Positions 17,639 through 25,647 of a DNA stretch of 64,000 nt are shown in pieces (position 1 is the first letter of the stretch; the number at the start of each line of letters is the position of its first letter). Location of the stretch: the NCBI GenBank assembly GCA_016719945.1, contig JADJYE010000040.1, positions 15,620 to 79,619 of the forward strand, in the 5' to 3' direction. The notes under the pieces were generated by a model. The model was not told where the DNA came from, made no database searches, and was given only the letters and a program-made list of their open reading frames with translations. Source of the DNA: Polyangiaceae bacterium. Its GTDB lineage: Bacteria; Myxococcota_A; Polyangia; Polyangiales; Polyangiaceae. The translations under genes were made by a program, and so were the position numbers.

Positions 17639-17764
17639 CGCGCCCTTGCGTGAGCGGCAACATGCGCGCCGACAGGTCCCGCTTGAAGTCGAGGACATCA
17701 CTCTCGCTCATGTTGAGCAACGTCTCGGCCAGGCTGGGATCCAAGAGCGTCACGGTGTTGGTCC

Positions 17765-18343
17765 CTACGAAAGCGGGTCAACAACGCCGAACAGCTCCCG
17801 GAGCTTCGCAACGGAGCGAACGAGGCCCTGATCACGAAGCGTATCGAGAAGCTCACCAACCGTGCGTGGTGGACTCCGGAGACCGGCCGCCTGTTCGCTG
17901 ACCACCGTCGTCACGAGCCCGGGCGCGAGGTCGATCGCATCGAGGACGAACTCATCCGGGTGCTTGGCCTCGACGTTGTAGGGAGCGAGCTTCTCGTCGG
18001 GGAAGTCCTTCAAGTTGAACGTGACGATGCTCTGGGCCCCCGCACAGATGGCAGCGGCGAGGACGTGTCGGTCGTCGGGGTCCGGGAGGTCGAGACCTTC
18101 GACAAGAGCGTCGAAGCCCTTGACCAGGCAATCCGGGACGGCCTGGGTCATCAGCTCGCGCGTGCGCTTGAGCGACTCCGGCTTCAGGTCGGGCCGGTTC
18201 TCCAAGATGTTGCGGAAGCACTCGTCGAGAATCAGCTCTGACCACCGTGCGCGTACGATGCCGGTGTTGGCGAGCCGGACGAGAAGGTCGCGAAGTGGCG
18301 CCGGGTACAGGACGCAGGCGTCGTAGAGCACAACGAACGCCAT
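17765..18343 (-). CDS. PIN-domain toxin of a type II toxin-antitoxin pair
   Basis: 192 aa. The PIN fold is indicated by VVLYDACVLYPAPLRDLLVR (first acidic residue Asp8), WSELILDECFRN (Glu), DPDDRHVLAAAICAGAQ and SIVTFNLKDFP (Asp pair). PIN toxins are metal-dependent RNases. The gene starts 9 bases after the stop of the HTH gene at 18353-18811 on the same strand, the usual antitoxin-then-toxin order. The C-terminal ~60 residues extend beyond the PIN fold. Confidence 0.82.
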   Translation of the reverse strand: MAFVVLYDACVLYPAPLRDLLVRLANTGIVRARWSELILDECFRNILENRPDLKPESLKRTRELMTQAVPDCLVKGFDALVEGLDLPDPDDRHVLAAAICAGAQSIVTFNLKDFPDEKLAPYNVEAKHPDEFVLDAIDLAPGLVTTVVSEQAAGLRSPPRTVGELLDTLRDQGLVRSVAKLRELFGVVDPLS

Positions 18344-18352
18344 CGCGTACCC

Positions 18353-18811
18353 TCAGTACCCAAGCCCGTGCTTCTCTGCTTCGGCGGTCAGCTCGTCGAG
18401 CACGGCCTTCCGATGTGCGTCGTCCCTCTGCTTGTACTCGACGAGATCGGCCACCCGAACGCGGCGATGCGTCCCCACGAGGCGGAACGGGATCTTGCCC
18501 TCGTCGAGCAAGCTCACGAGAAAGGGCCGCGAGACGTTGAGGAGGTCGGCCGCCTGCTGCGTCGTCAGCTCCGCATGGACGGGGACGATGGTGACCGCGT
18601 TCCCATTTGCCATCTGCCCTAGGACCTCCAGGAACAGCTCGAACGCCTCACGCGGAACCGTGACCGGAACCGCAGGCCCTTCGCCCTCTGGCTGGACCTG
18701 TACCGTACGGGACGCTTTCCGGCGCGGGAGGGCTGCGAGCGCCCGCAACGCGACCTTCGCTTCTTCCGACGCCTTGGCGGTGGGCAGCTTCACGGGGGAG
18801 GTCTGCATCTC
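18353..18811 (-). CDS. HTH (excisionase-type) antitoxin partner of the PIN protein
   Basis: 152 aa from ATG 18811 (MQTSPVKLPTAKASEEAK); an in-frame start 16 codons upstream would run into the repeat block and is less likely. Residues ~85-135 form a MerR/excisionase-like winged helix, ELTTQQAADLLNVSRPFLVS then LLDEGKIPFRLVGTHRRVR. The N-terminal half has PVTVPREAFELFLEVLGQM. Together with the PIN gene 9 bases downstream this makes a toxin-antitoxin operon. Four 9-bp repeats lie 24-59 bases upstream of the start and are the obvious candidate operator. Confidence 0.8.
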   Translation of the reverse strand, partial: EMQTSPVKLPTAKASEEAKVALRALAALPRRKASRTVQVQPEGEGPAVPVTVPREAFELFLEVLGQMANGNAVTIVPVHAELTTQQAADLLNVSRPFLVSLLDEGKIPFRLVGTHRRVRVADLVEYKQRDDAHRKAVLDELTAEAEKHGLGY

Positions 18812-18834
18812 GCAGCTCAAGCTAGCACGCCATC

Positions 18835-18870
18835 GAAACAAGTGAAACAATCGAAACAAACGAAACGAAC
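18835..18870. promoter_or_regulatory. Four tandem 9-bp repeats, probable operator of the TA operon
   Basis: GAAACAAGT, GAAACAATC, GAAACAAAC and GAAACGAAC stand head to tail with no gap. They lie 24-59 bases upstream of the antitoxin start on the minus strand. AT-rich against the surroundings. One unit per helical turn fraction (9 bp) suggests cooperative binding by the HTH protein. No function shown. Confidence 0.6.
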
Positions 18871-19000
18871 GGGTCGGCAGAGCGAGGTTGTGTGGTGGCA
18901 GAATTGAGCATCAAAGATGGGGCGGCGGCGAACCGGATCGCGGCGAGACTCGGCCCCGCCTGACCTGCCTGGGTTCTCTAACGACCGAGGCGCTCGGTCG

Positions 19001-19351
19001 TCAGCTGTCGCGGCGCACTCGCTTCCGCGTCGGCCCACCGGTCCGAAACAGACTCCCCACCATCGACGCCTTCAGCACCACGTACCTCTCCCCTTCAGGC
19101 ACAACGGGGAGGAGGAAGGTGCCCCGCTCGAGCTTCTTCGTGATGCAGCTGTCACCATCCTCCTCGAGCGTGTAGAGCACGAGCGTGTCTTGCTTCCGGT
19201 TGTGGAAGATCACGGCCGTCTTGCGATCCAACGTCAGGCCGAGGTCGCGCTCACACGCGATGCGGAGCCGGTCCGGGCCCCAGCGCACGTTGATGGGCAC
19301 GGGGAAGAGAACCAGCCGGCGGATCGACGGAGGGATGAAGTGCTGGAGCAT
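19001..19351 (-). CDS. IS66 Orf2 (TnpB)-like small protein
   Basis: 116 aa. The sequence VRWGPDRLRIACERDLGLTL, then TAVIFHNRKQDTLVLYTLEEDG and KKLERGTFLLPVV, follows the pattern of the IS66-family accessory protein Orf2 (a short basic protein with a beta-rich core and the kRLekGrF-like motif). No IS66 transposase (TnpC) is adjacent, so it is a stand-alone relic or a domesticated copy. It lies just left of the first island boundary. Family call is moderate. Confidence 0.5.
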   Translation of the reverse strand: MLQHFIPPSIRRLVLFPVPINVRWGPDRLRIACERDLGLTLDRKTAVIFHNRKQDTLVLYTLEEDGDSCITKKLERGTFLLPVVPEGERYVVLKASMVGSLFRTGGPTRKRVRRDS

Positions 19352-19410
19352 GGGGGGCTGTCGGCGAGCCTACCGCGACCGCAGCGCGTCGACCCACCCC
19401 GCCCGCTCCC

Positions 19411-19484
19411 CATGGAAGCGCGAAGCCCCGCGAAGGCGAACCTTCCGGGGCTTCTCACCTCGTAGGAAACGATGGTTGCGCGGG
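19411..19484. repeat. att-like direct repeat 1 (tRNA-fMet tail plus terminator)
   Basis: 74 bases matching 43138-43211 along the full length with about ten differences: CATGGAAGC, a 33-base hairpin unit (19422-19454) and GGAAACGATGGTTGCGCGGG. The last 12 bases (19473-19484) equal the 3' end of the tRNA-fMet gene. It marks the outer left boundary of the island array. Confidence 0.85.
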
Positions 19485-19529
19485 GAGCGACGCCCCGTCG
19501 AGCTCGACGAGCCCGACACCGGGCCGTAC

Positions 19530-19752
19530 TCTGTGGCTGCACTCACGAGATCGTCGACGCGTGGAAGGACCTGAAGGCGCCGGACGAGTGCGGCGCGTTC
19601 AAGCAGATCTACGTCTACCGACACGGGTTGGTGCACGGCCGCTACTTCAACAAGAGTGGACTGCGCGACAGACGCCATCGACCCGGCGGCGGTGGCAGAC
19701 GAGCTGTTTCGGAACGTCCGCGCGCACTCCCCACACTTTCCCCGAAGGTAGG
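19530..19752 (+). pseudogene. Unrecognised gene remnant
   Basis: Plus-strand coding-like sequence in two frames: EIVDAWKDLKAPDECGAFK then QIYVYRHGLVHGRYFNKSG, and after a one-base change TDAIDPAAVADELFRNVRA then HSPHFPEGR to a stop. No start is identifiable and no family recognised. It is cut on its left by the island boundary. Confidence 0.4.
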
Positions 19753-19842
19753 CCCGCGCGGCGCGTGGGGCGCGAGCCAACGCCGACCGCTGCGAGCAAG
19801 CGCGCTCTTGCGGTTCCGGCAGGGAAGCCGGAAGCTCGGCCC

Positions 19843-20889
19843 ATGTCGATCTTCCGGCGCGACTCCGGCTTCGATCCATCGGACTGGCTCAAGGAGAAGA
19901 CGCTCCTCGCGCTGATGGACGCCGTGCGAATCGTCGATCTCGCGAACGAGCCCGACACGACGCGCTGGTATGAGAAGCAGCTCAGAAGAATTGCGGAGCC
20001 GCTCATCGCGCGGCTGGTGCCGGTCGTCGCGCTGGTGCATCGCGCCGGCGAAGACGCCGTGACGCACGACGCGTGGCGGCCAATCCTGAAGGGCGGCACG
20101 TTCGCCCTCGCGGCGTGGGCGAAGAAGCACGACATCGTCGACCCGGCGGTCGCGGGCTTCAAGGCTCTCGCCCCCGAGCGGGAGGATGAGGAGGTGATGG
20201 AGAAGGCGGTTCAGCTTCCGCAAGGCCTCATCTCGGTCGAAGAAGATGGTGCGCTCGAGCTCAAGTCCGACATCGCGTTCCGTTTCGCGGTGCAGATGGG
20301 GCGGGGTGAGTTCAACCCGCAGGAGCTTCGCCTGTTGGCGTGGCTGCTGCAGGATCTGCGCCTCTCTGAGTTCGCTGATGTCGTCGTCGTTTCGAAGCGG
20401 TTCCTCCCGACCGACATTGGATCGAGCGTCGACGAGACCGTGGCCGCGTACAGGAGCTTGTGTGAGCGCGGCGCGATCGAACGCGTCGAGAATGTACCGG
20501 CGATCCGCGCTGAAGCGCTGGCGCTTCGGCTGGTCATCGAGCGGAACGCGAGCCGGCACGCGGCACCGTACCGCGAAGAGTCGTTCGGGTTTCCGGGCGC
20601 GCGCGTCGGCGGTCAGCCGACGATCGGCAACGAGCTCACGATCGTTCTGCCACCCTCCCTTGCGGCGGTGGTGCGCAGCTGGTCGATCCCCGACGCGGCG
20701 CTGGGCGAGCTACGCGACCATCTCCAGGCCGCCCTCGGAGAGGACAGGGCGTTCGTTGAGACCGTCCACCTGCGTGAGGGGGAGCTTCACGTCGGCCTGC
20801 GGTATCCGATGGAGACGAAAGACGCCGTCATGGTCGCTGAGCTTGCCACCGCCAGCGAGAGCTGGTTGCGGCGCCGCACGGTGACATGA
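19843..20889 (+). CDS. Unrecognised 348-aa protein
   Basis: The ATG at 19843 follows GAAGCTCGGCCC; an in-frame open stretch upstream belongs to the decayed gene before it. The protein begins MSIFRRDSGFDPSDWLKEKT. It contains a hydrophobic helical segment (EPLIARLVPVVALVHRAGED, GGTFALAAWAKKHDIVDPAV) and a C-terminal mixed region (GNELTIVLPPSLAAVVRSWS). I see no catalytic motif, signal peptide or clear transmembrane pair. The central part, NPQELRLLAWLLQDLRLSEF followed by a repeat-poor helical stretch, could be a winged-helix-like fold. It is the largest gene of island A; no function is assigned. Confidence 0.75.
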   Translation: MSIFRRDSGFDPSDWLKEKTLLALMDAVRIVDLANEPDTTRWYEKQLRRIAEPLIARLVPVVALVHRAGEDAVTHDAWRPILKGGTFALAAWAKKHDIVDPAVAGFKALAPEREDEEVMEKAVQLPQGLISVEEDGALELKSDIAFRFAVQMGRGEFNPQELRLLAWLLQDLRLSEFADVVVVSKRFLPTDIGSSVDETVAAYRSLCERGAIERVENVPAIRAEALALRLVIERNASRHAAPYREESFGFPGARVGGQPTIGNELTIVLPPSLAAVVRSWSIPDAALGELRDHLQAALGEDRAFVETVHLREGELHVGLRYPMETKDAVMVAELATASESWLRRRTVT

Positions 20890-21064
20890 TCGAGCGGGGC
20901 CGGCGTCAGCTGTCCCAGCGCGGGGATCGCTCCAGCAGGAGCTTCTGCTCGTCGGTGAGGAACGTGACCGCCCTCTCCATCGTGTTCGAGACCGTCTCGC
21001 TCACCCGTCCCCCGGGTCGTCATCCTGCGCAGCGGACGACTGCATCGGATGCTAAACTCGGCGT

Positions 21065-21526
21065 ATGGAGACGCGCGGCTCCCCGAGCGAGACGGTTCGA
21101 CATCTCGAGCCTCGGATTGCGCGTGGCCTCGCCCAAGAGCCGCCGACCAAGGACTCCGTCGTCAGCATGGCCGAGATCCTCGAGTCCGCGATCGGGGAGC
21201 TTGAGGCCCACACCCACGCCGAGTCGGACGTCTACGAGCTCATGCTCGTCGCCCGGTTCCTCCGTGATCTGGTTGCCCACATCGACGCTCTGATGGTTCG
21301 TGCCGACGTCCCGTCCGGCCCTGGTCTCGACCGCGTTCGATTGGCTTCGAAGCGTCTTCACGAGCTCGCGGGTCACGTCGACCGTTGGTTCAAGGAGGCA
21401 CGTCGCAAGCTTCTGCGCCGTGGGATCCGCCCCGCTCGCTGGGAGTCGCTAGAAAGAGCGGAAGGGGTGATCTCGGTCGGTGGAAACGCCGTCGAGGACT
21501 GCCGGGCGCTCGACGAGAATGGCTGA
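21065..21526 (+). CDS. Unrecognised helical protein, candidate antitoxin for the PIN protein
   Basis: 153 aa, starting ATG at 21065. Mostly helical and charged: MAEILESAIGELEAHTHAES, then LVARFLRDLVAHIDALMVRA and RLHELAGHVDRWFKEARRK. Its stop codon overlaps the start of the PIN gene by 8 bases, which implies translational coupling. The order and size fit a type II antitoxin, but no known antitoxin DNA-binding fold is obvious. Its composition does not match Phd, RHH or AbrB antitoxins as far as I can see. Confidence 0.7.
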   Translation: METRGSPSETVRHLEPRIARGLAQEPPTKDSVVSMAEILESAIGELEAHTHAESDVYELMLVARFLRDLVAHIDALMVRADVPSGPGLDRVRLASKRLHELAGHVDRWFKEARRKLLRRGIRPARWESLERAEGVISVGGNAVEDCRALDENG

Positions 21527-21938
21527 GGTCGTACTCGACGCGAGCGTCGTCGTCGCGATTCTCGACGCGTCCGATGTCTTTGCCGCCCGCGCGCACGCAC
21601 TTCGTCGACGCCTCCTGGCCGAGGGGCACACCCTCGTCCACCTGGACTTCCTGCTCGCCGAGGCGGTGACCGTTCTGAGTCGTCGCGTCTCGGACGCAGC
21701 CGTGCTCGGGATGGGTCTCGCCCAGGTGCGGCAATGGTTCGAGGGCGGTGAGGTCTCGTTCGTCGAGGAGCGTGCCCTCATCTTCTCGGACGTGCTGGGC
21801 GTAGTGCTCGCCACTGCGGGAAGGCTCAGCTTCAACGACGCCTCGCTCGTCGTCCTCCAGCGCGAGGGCGCGATCGGCGACGTGGCGAGCTTCGACACGG
21901 GTCTGGGTGCCGTCAGCGACTTTCGGCGGGTCGAGTGA
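21519..21938 (+). CDS. PIN-domain (VapC-like) RNase toxin
   Basis: 139 aa from ATG 21519 (MAEVVLDASVVVAILDASD). Conserved acidic positions: Asp7 in VVLDAS, Glu in LLAEAVTVLSRR, Asp in RLSFNDASLVVLQ and a final Asp in VASFDTGLG, the usual PIN metal-binding set. It overlaps the upstream 153-aa gene. The pair forms a likely toxin-antitoxin or RNA-processing unit on island A. PIN toxins cut tRNA or rRNA; the target cannot be read from sequence. Confidence 0.82.
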   Translation: MAEVVLDASVVVAILDASDVFAARAHALRRRLLAEGHTLVHLDFLLAEAVTVLSRRVSDAAVLGMGLAQVRQWFEGGEVSFVEERALIFSDVLGVVLATAGRLSFNDASLVVLQREGAIGDVASFDTGLGAVSDFRRVE

Positions 21939-21995
21939 GCTTGCCGGTCGGTCGGTGCAGCTCGCTGGCCCAAACCTGGCCCCCAACAAAACCTC

Positions 21996-22058
21996 GAAGC
22001 CCCGTGAAGGCGAACCTTCCGGGGCTTCTCACGTCGCAGGAGACGATGGTTGCGCGGG
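21996..22058. repeat. att-like direct repeat 2, junction of islands A and B
   Basis: A 33-base hairpin unit (21996-22028) followed by TCACGTCGCAGGAGACGATGG and TTGCGCGGG. It is very close to repeat 1 in the hairpin (one change) and shares the 12-base tRNA tail TGGTTGCGCGGG (22047-22058) with repeats 1 and 3. The CATGGAAGC extension seen in repeats 1 and 3 is absent. Confidence 0.85.
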
Positions 22059-22157
22059 CCTGAACCGTTCGTTTCCGGAGCTGGGGATCCCCTACGAGTT
22101 CGTCGTGCAGAAGCCGAGGGACCGCCGGTGCCGCCAGCAGAACCGCTAGCCAGCGGG

Positions 22158-24542
22158 CTATTTCGCCTCCTCGCGGCCTTCCTCCTCACCGGCCGCGCCG
22201 TGTGATGTCGTCGGTTGGACGTTCTCGGCCCCGTCCTCCGAGCCCGGGGTTTCGTGAAGGAGCTGCTCGTAGTGCTCGCTGAAGTATTCGTGTGTGAGCG
22301 CCACCACCTCTTCTGCTGCCTCAGACACCTTGGGGTCCGTCGCGCTGGCAGCCTCCCTGGCTGCCGTGTGGAGGCGCCACGCAAGGTGAAATTGGTCCTC
22401 CTCGATGGCGAACTCGGTCATCGAGACCATCTCTTCGGACCGATCGTGGAAGCCCGTGATCATGGCCTGCCCGATTGGCTCCACGACCCCGTTGTTCAAG
22501 CACGGCACGGACCCCTTGCCGGGGATGTCGTGGTAGTGGAAGCTCTCCATCTTTCGCCAGCGCTCGTCCCCGATCCGACGAAGCAGGCCATCATGGGCAC
22601 CCACGGCAGCGACGATCCACCCGTTGGGGCTCACCTCCCCCTCGGGTCCGCCGAGGGGCAGCATCGCAACCTGAGCCAGGACGAGCCAGGGATGGAGGTT
22701 CCCTGTCAGGATCGAGGGCTCCGGCGTCTCGAACGAGCCGAGAGGCCTGCCGAACAGAGAGATCTCGACGACGGAGCCGGCCGGCAACACCTCGTTCCGA
22801 GGCGCATCGCTCAGAGCCTGATTGATGATGCGGCTGAAGAGTTCTGGCTTTCGTTCTGCAACGACTCGAAGGGCATCTGCGCCTACTACGTCGCCCAAAG
22901 GCAGCAGGTCGCTCCGCTGCATCAGGGTTTCGTACGACTCCTTGAAGGTTGTCGCAGCGCTGACGGCGTCGCCAAGCTCCAGTGCGGCAGCACGGGCGAA
23001 TAGCTCCAGGTGTCGCGGAAGAAGAAGCACTTCTTCGCGGGGGCCGAGACGGGTGGACAGGTAGCCGTGGGCGATTAGCCACTCCACGGTTGACTCGCCC
23101 AACGACTTGACTGCCGCGTCCTTGCCAATGGCCGCGGCTCGATGCGATGCGAGCTGAAGTTCGGGGTAGTCCTCCCGCTTCGCAAGGTCCTCGAAGTATG
23201 CGCGAGCCAGGGCCCGAAGCTTGTCTACAAGCTCGTGGTTCGGCCGCACGAATGCTCGCCATGCAAGTTCCACCTCGTTGATCGTCGTGGTGCTCGGAAA
23301 CTTGAGGAGGACATTCTGATCGGTCCGTTTGTGCCGCCGGACCGCCGCTGCGATGACCCGCAGGACTCGAGGCTCGCGATATTCGACCGTATGATGCGCC
23401 CCAAAGTACGGCTGACTCCGAGCGACGTCGTAAAACAGGTCCATCGCGGTTGAGAATTCGCGGTCGGTCAACAGTCCAAGCTGGATCACCTCCGCTCGCC
23501 GCCCCAGCTCCGTCTTGACGGTCCGGCCAGGCCGCATCGACAGGGCCTGCCAAGTGTTGGGGTCCAGCGCGAGGACGATGCTGATGGGCGAGCCTTCGCT
23601 CAGGCTGAGCAGCTCATCGAGGTCCTCCAGCCACGTCTCGCTGAGGTCTGGCACCACCTCGTCCAGCATCAGCACCAGCCTCGTGTCGCCCTGCATCGCC
23701 CGCAGCGATGTCGAGAGCCATTGTCGAACCTGGTCCAGGCTCGTCGCCGAGAAGAGGTGCTTGACGAAGAGCGATGAGAGAAGTCGCAGGGGGCCCTGCT
23801 TCGCACTGCTGGCATCGATGTAAAGCGGCACCAGGTTGCCGACCGTCATCTTTTCGCAGCATTGCTTGAGGACGACCGACTTTCCGGAGAGCGGCGGACC
23901 GACGACGACCAGCGCAGATACCTTCTTCCGGAGCTTGCCGAGCACGAGCGGCACGATCGAGCGCTCGACCATGAAGTCGGTCGCGAAGGGCAATCCAAAA
24001 TCGTGTAGTTCGCCGGTCCTCTTTACCAATACGTTTGAGGTGTGCGCGCGAAGGAAGTCCGCCCAGATGTCTGGGTTGGCTCCCAGCACACTTCGGATGG
24101 CCTGGTCGCGATCATGGGCTGCGCTCGCCGCAGCTCCGGAGACCAGCTTCTCGAATACTTCCTCGCTGACGCTACTCGCCGCCCACGGCTGTCCGTCGTT
24201 CGTTGTGTAGAAGTTGGTTGTGCTTCCGTTCGAGACGATCACCAGCGGCGGCATCGGATTCAGCAGGCGTGCGTAGGAGAGCCCTTGATCACGATCCTCG
24301 TCAGCCAGATCAAGACCGGGACGCTTGAGTTCGAGAACCGCCACGTTGCCGGCGTCAGCGGTCAGCAGGATGTCCAGCCGCCCCTTCTTCTCCCAGCCCT
24401 TTCGGCCGTCGATTGCGATGTCCTGGTGACCCAGACGGATGGTGAATTGGATCTGGTGGGTTACTTGGACGGTCCCCGCAGGAAACAGGGTCGCGAGCAC
24501 TGCTCCCAGGTGTGCCTCGAATGTCGCTTCATTCTTCGTCAT
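22158..24542 (-). CDS. PD-(D/E)XK nuclease fused to P-loop NTPase (candidate defence effector)
   Basis: 794 aa from ATG 24542, which overlaps the upstream tcmP stop (ATGA). Residues ~1-125 resemble the nuclease domain of type I restriction HsdR-like proteins: RLDILLTADAGNVAVLELKRP gives Asp57 and Glu71-Leu-Lys73, followed by GLSYARLLNPMPPLVIVSNG. A P-loop NTPase follows: Walker A GPPLSGKS at 215-222 and Walker B LVLMLDEVVPDL with Asp294-Glu295. The last ~380 residues are helical and of no recognised family, ending in a Glu-rich tail. A nuclease-NTPase-sensor layout resembles antiviral STAND-type proteins, but STAND membership is not demonstrated. It is the last gene of a three-gene operon. 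The left island end lies 100 bases beyond its stop. Confidence 0.8.
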   Translation of the reverse strand: MTKNEATFEAHLGAVLATLFPAGTVQVTHQIQFTIRLGHQDIAIDGRKGWEKKGRLDILLTADAGNVAVLELKRPGLDLADEDRDQGLSYARLLNPMPPLVIVSNGSTTNFYTTNDGQPWAASSVSEEVFEKLVSGAAASAAHDRDQAIRSVLGANPDIWADFLRAHTSNVLVKRTGELHDFGLPFATDFMVERSIVPLVLGKLRKKVSALVVVGPPLSGKSVVLKQCCEKMTVGNLVPLYIDASSAKQGPLRLLSSLFVKHLFSATSLDQVRQWLSTSLRAMQGDTRLVLMLDEVVPDLSETWLEDLDELLSLSEGSPISIVLALDPNTWQALSMRPGRTVKTELGRRAEVIQLGLLTDREFSTAMDLFYDVARSQPYFGAHHTVEYREPRVLRVIAAAVRRHKRTDQNVLLKFPSTTTINEVELAWRAFVRPNHELVDKLRALARAYFEDLAKREDYPELQLASHRAAAIGKDAAVKSLGESTVEWLIAHGYLSTRLGPREEVLLLPRHLELFARAAALELGDAVSAATTFKESYETLMQRSDLLPLGDVVGADALRVVAERKPELFSRIINQALSDAPRNEVLPAGSVVEISLFGRPLGSFETPEPSILTGNLHPWLVLAQVAMLPLGGPEGEVSPNGWIVAAVGAHDGLLRRIGDERWRKMESFHYHDIPGKGSVPCLNNGVVEPIGQAMITGFHDRSEEMVSMTEFAIEEDQFHLAWRLHTAAREAASATDPKVSEAAEEVVALTHEYFSEHYEQLLHETPGSEDGAENVQPTTSHGAAGEEEGREEAK

Positions 24543-25624
24543 GGCACAAACCTCAAACGCATCGTCGGCTCCGCGTAGGTGCCGGCCTTGCGCCCGGCCG
24601 GTGGATTGACGGGCGACATCTTGCCCTCCCGTTCGAGCATCGCGAGCATTTGCTTCTTGTAGTGCGTCTCGCGGTAGGGGGTCTCGGCGAGTACGAAGTC
24701 CTCGACCCCGGCGACGGTGGTCTCCTTGCCGGCGAACCTGGTGACGATCAAGCGCCGGAGGGCGTCGAAGTCGGGCTTCTGGCTGAAGAGGAGGCCTTGG
24801 GTGGGGTTCGTCGCGTCCGAGAATCTGAACTCGCCCGACTCGTCCACCTTCCACATCGCCTCCTTCATCTTTGCGATGCCCTTGGGGCTGTTGGTGGCGA
24901 AGAAGAGGAAGTAGTCGGTCACGTCCTTGTCGTTCCTCATCTCGAACGAGCGCACGTACTTCGCAGCCGTACCGAGCTGCCGTTGATAGAGGCCGTGGAT
25001 GGCGGCCCGTCGTTGGGCCGGGCCCTGTATTGCCGTGAGCTTGCGCCAGTCCTGGCAGCCGAAGAGCTTGTCCAAGTTGTCGTGCTGGTCGGCATGACCG
25101 AGGAACCGATTGATCTCCTCGTACATGAAGTTCACGAGTACCTCGCACCGCGGGAAGCTAAGGATCCTCTTCACCAGGGAGAACGGGATCCCTGTCCATC
25201 CGAATGGATCGATGAACGCGAAGGTGGGCGGGAGCTGCTGGCCGCGGCCGAGCAGCTCTCCGAACGCCTCCTCGAACTGCTTGCCTGCCGCCACCTTGAT
25301 CGGGAAGTTCGAGGGTCGCTCGACCTCCGCGACGACGGCTTCGAGCATCCTGGCCCGCTCGACATCGCGCTCGATGAAGAGGAACGACACCGTCGCTTCG
25401 ATGCGGTCACGATGAGCGAGTGCCGCCTTCAAGGCGATCAGCGGTGAGCCCTCCTCACCGCCGTCGTACCGACCCGGCCCGGCAAAGCCGTCCACGTAGA
25501 TCAGATGCTTCGACCCGCCGAGGCTGAGGATCGGAGTCCACGCTTCAAGGTAGCGTCGAAGGATCTCGTGCTTCGCCCGCGTGTGCGGCTCCAGGCACCA
25601 TGTCGTCGTCTTCGGTGCTGCCAT
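24539..25624 (-). CDS. tcmP: Three-Cys-motif partner protein TcmP
   Basis: 361 aa from ATG 25624 (MAAPKTTTWCLEPHTRAKHE). The N-terminal signature HTRAKHEILRRYLEAWTPIL then HLIYVDGFAGPGRYDGGEEG, SFLFIERD and FAFIDPFGWTGIPFSLVKRI is that of the TcmP family, named for co-occurrence with a three-Cys-motif (Gp37/Gp68, DUF5131) protein. The DGFAGPG and FIDPFG motifs have a methyltransferase-like flavour, but the activity is not established. It sits 23 bases downstream of the three-Cys-motif gene and overlaps the nuclease-NTPase gene by 4 bases. The cassette is therefore translated as a unit. Confidence 0.88.
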   Translation of the reverse strand: MAAPKTTTWCLEPHTRAKHEILRRYLEAWTPILSLGGSKHLIYVDGFAGPGRYDGGEEGSPLIALKAALAHRDRIEATVSFLFIERDVERARMLEAVVAEVERPSNFPIKVAAGKQFEEAFGELLGRGQQLPPTFAFIDPFGWTGIPFSLVKRILSFPRCEVLVNFMYEEINRFLGHADQHDNLDKLFGCQDWRKLTAIQGPAQRRAAIHGLYQRQLGTAAKYVRSFEMRNDKDVTDYFLFFATNSPKGIAKMKEAMWKVDESGEFRFSDATNPTQGLLFSQKPDFDALRRLIVTRFAGKETTVAGVEDFVLAETPYRETHYKKQMLAMLEREGKMSPVNPPAGRKAGTYAEPTMRLRFVP

Positions 25625-25647
25625 CGACTGCTCCCCCCCATCTCCTC

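Larger units (their letters stand above)
19473..22046. mobile_element. Genomic island A (tandem array at tRNA-fMet)
   Basis: The segment between att-like repeats 1 and 2. It holds a decayed gene, an unrecognised 348-aa protein and a two-gene PIN-domain unit, all on the plus strand. It has no recombinase of its own, so it may be a satellite island or the remnant of an older integration that used the same site as island B. Confidence 0.65.

Noticed and set aside
18835..18870. Possible CRISPR or replication-origin iterons
   Set aside because: Only four 9-bp units with no spacers and no DnaA-box likeness. Placement directly ahead of the antitoxin start favours an operator.
19418..22060. att-like copies at 19.4 and 22.0 kb as further tRNA genes
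   Set aside because: Only the last 12 bases of the tRNA are present; no anticodon, D- or T-arm follows.
24543..25148. N-terminal extension of the nuclease-NTPase protein
   Set aside because: The extra ~200 codons are read out of frame through tcmP. The ATGA overlap at 24542 gives the natural start.
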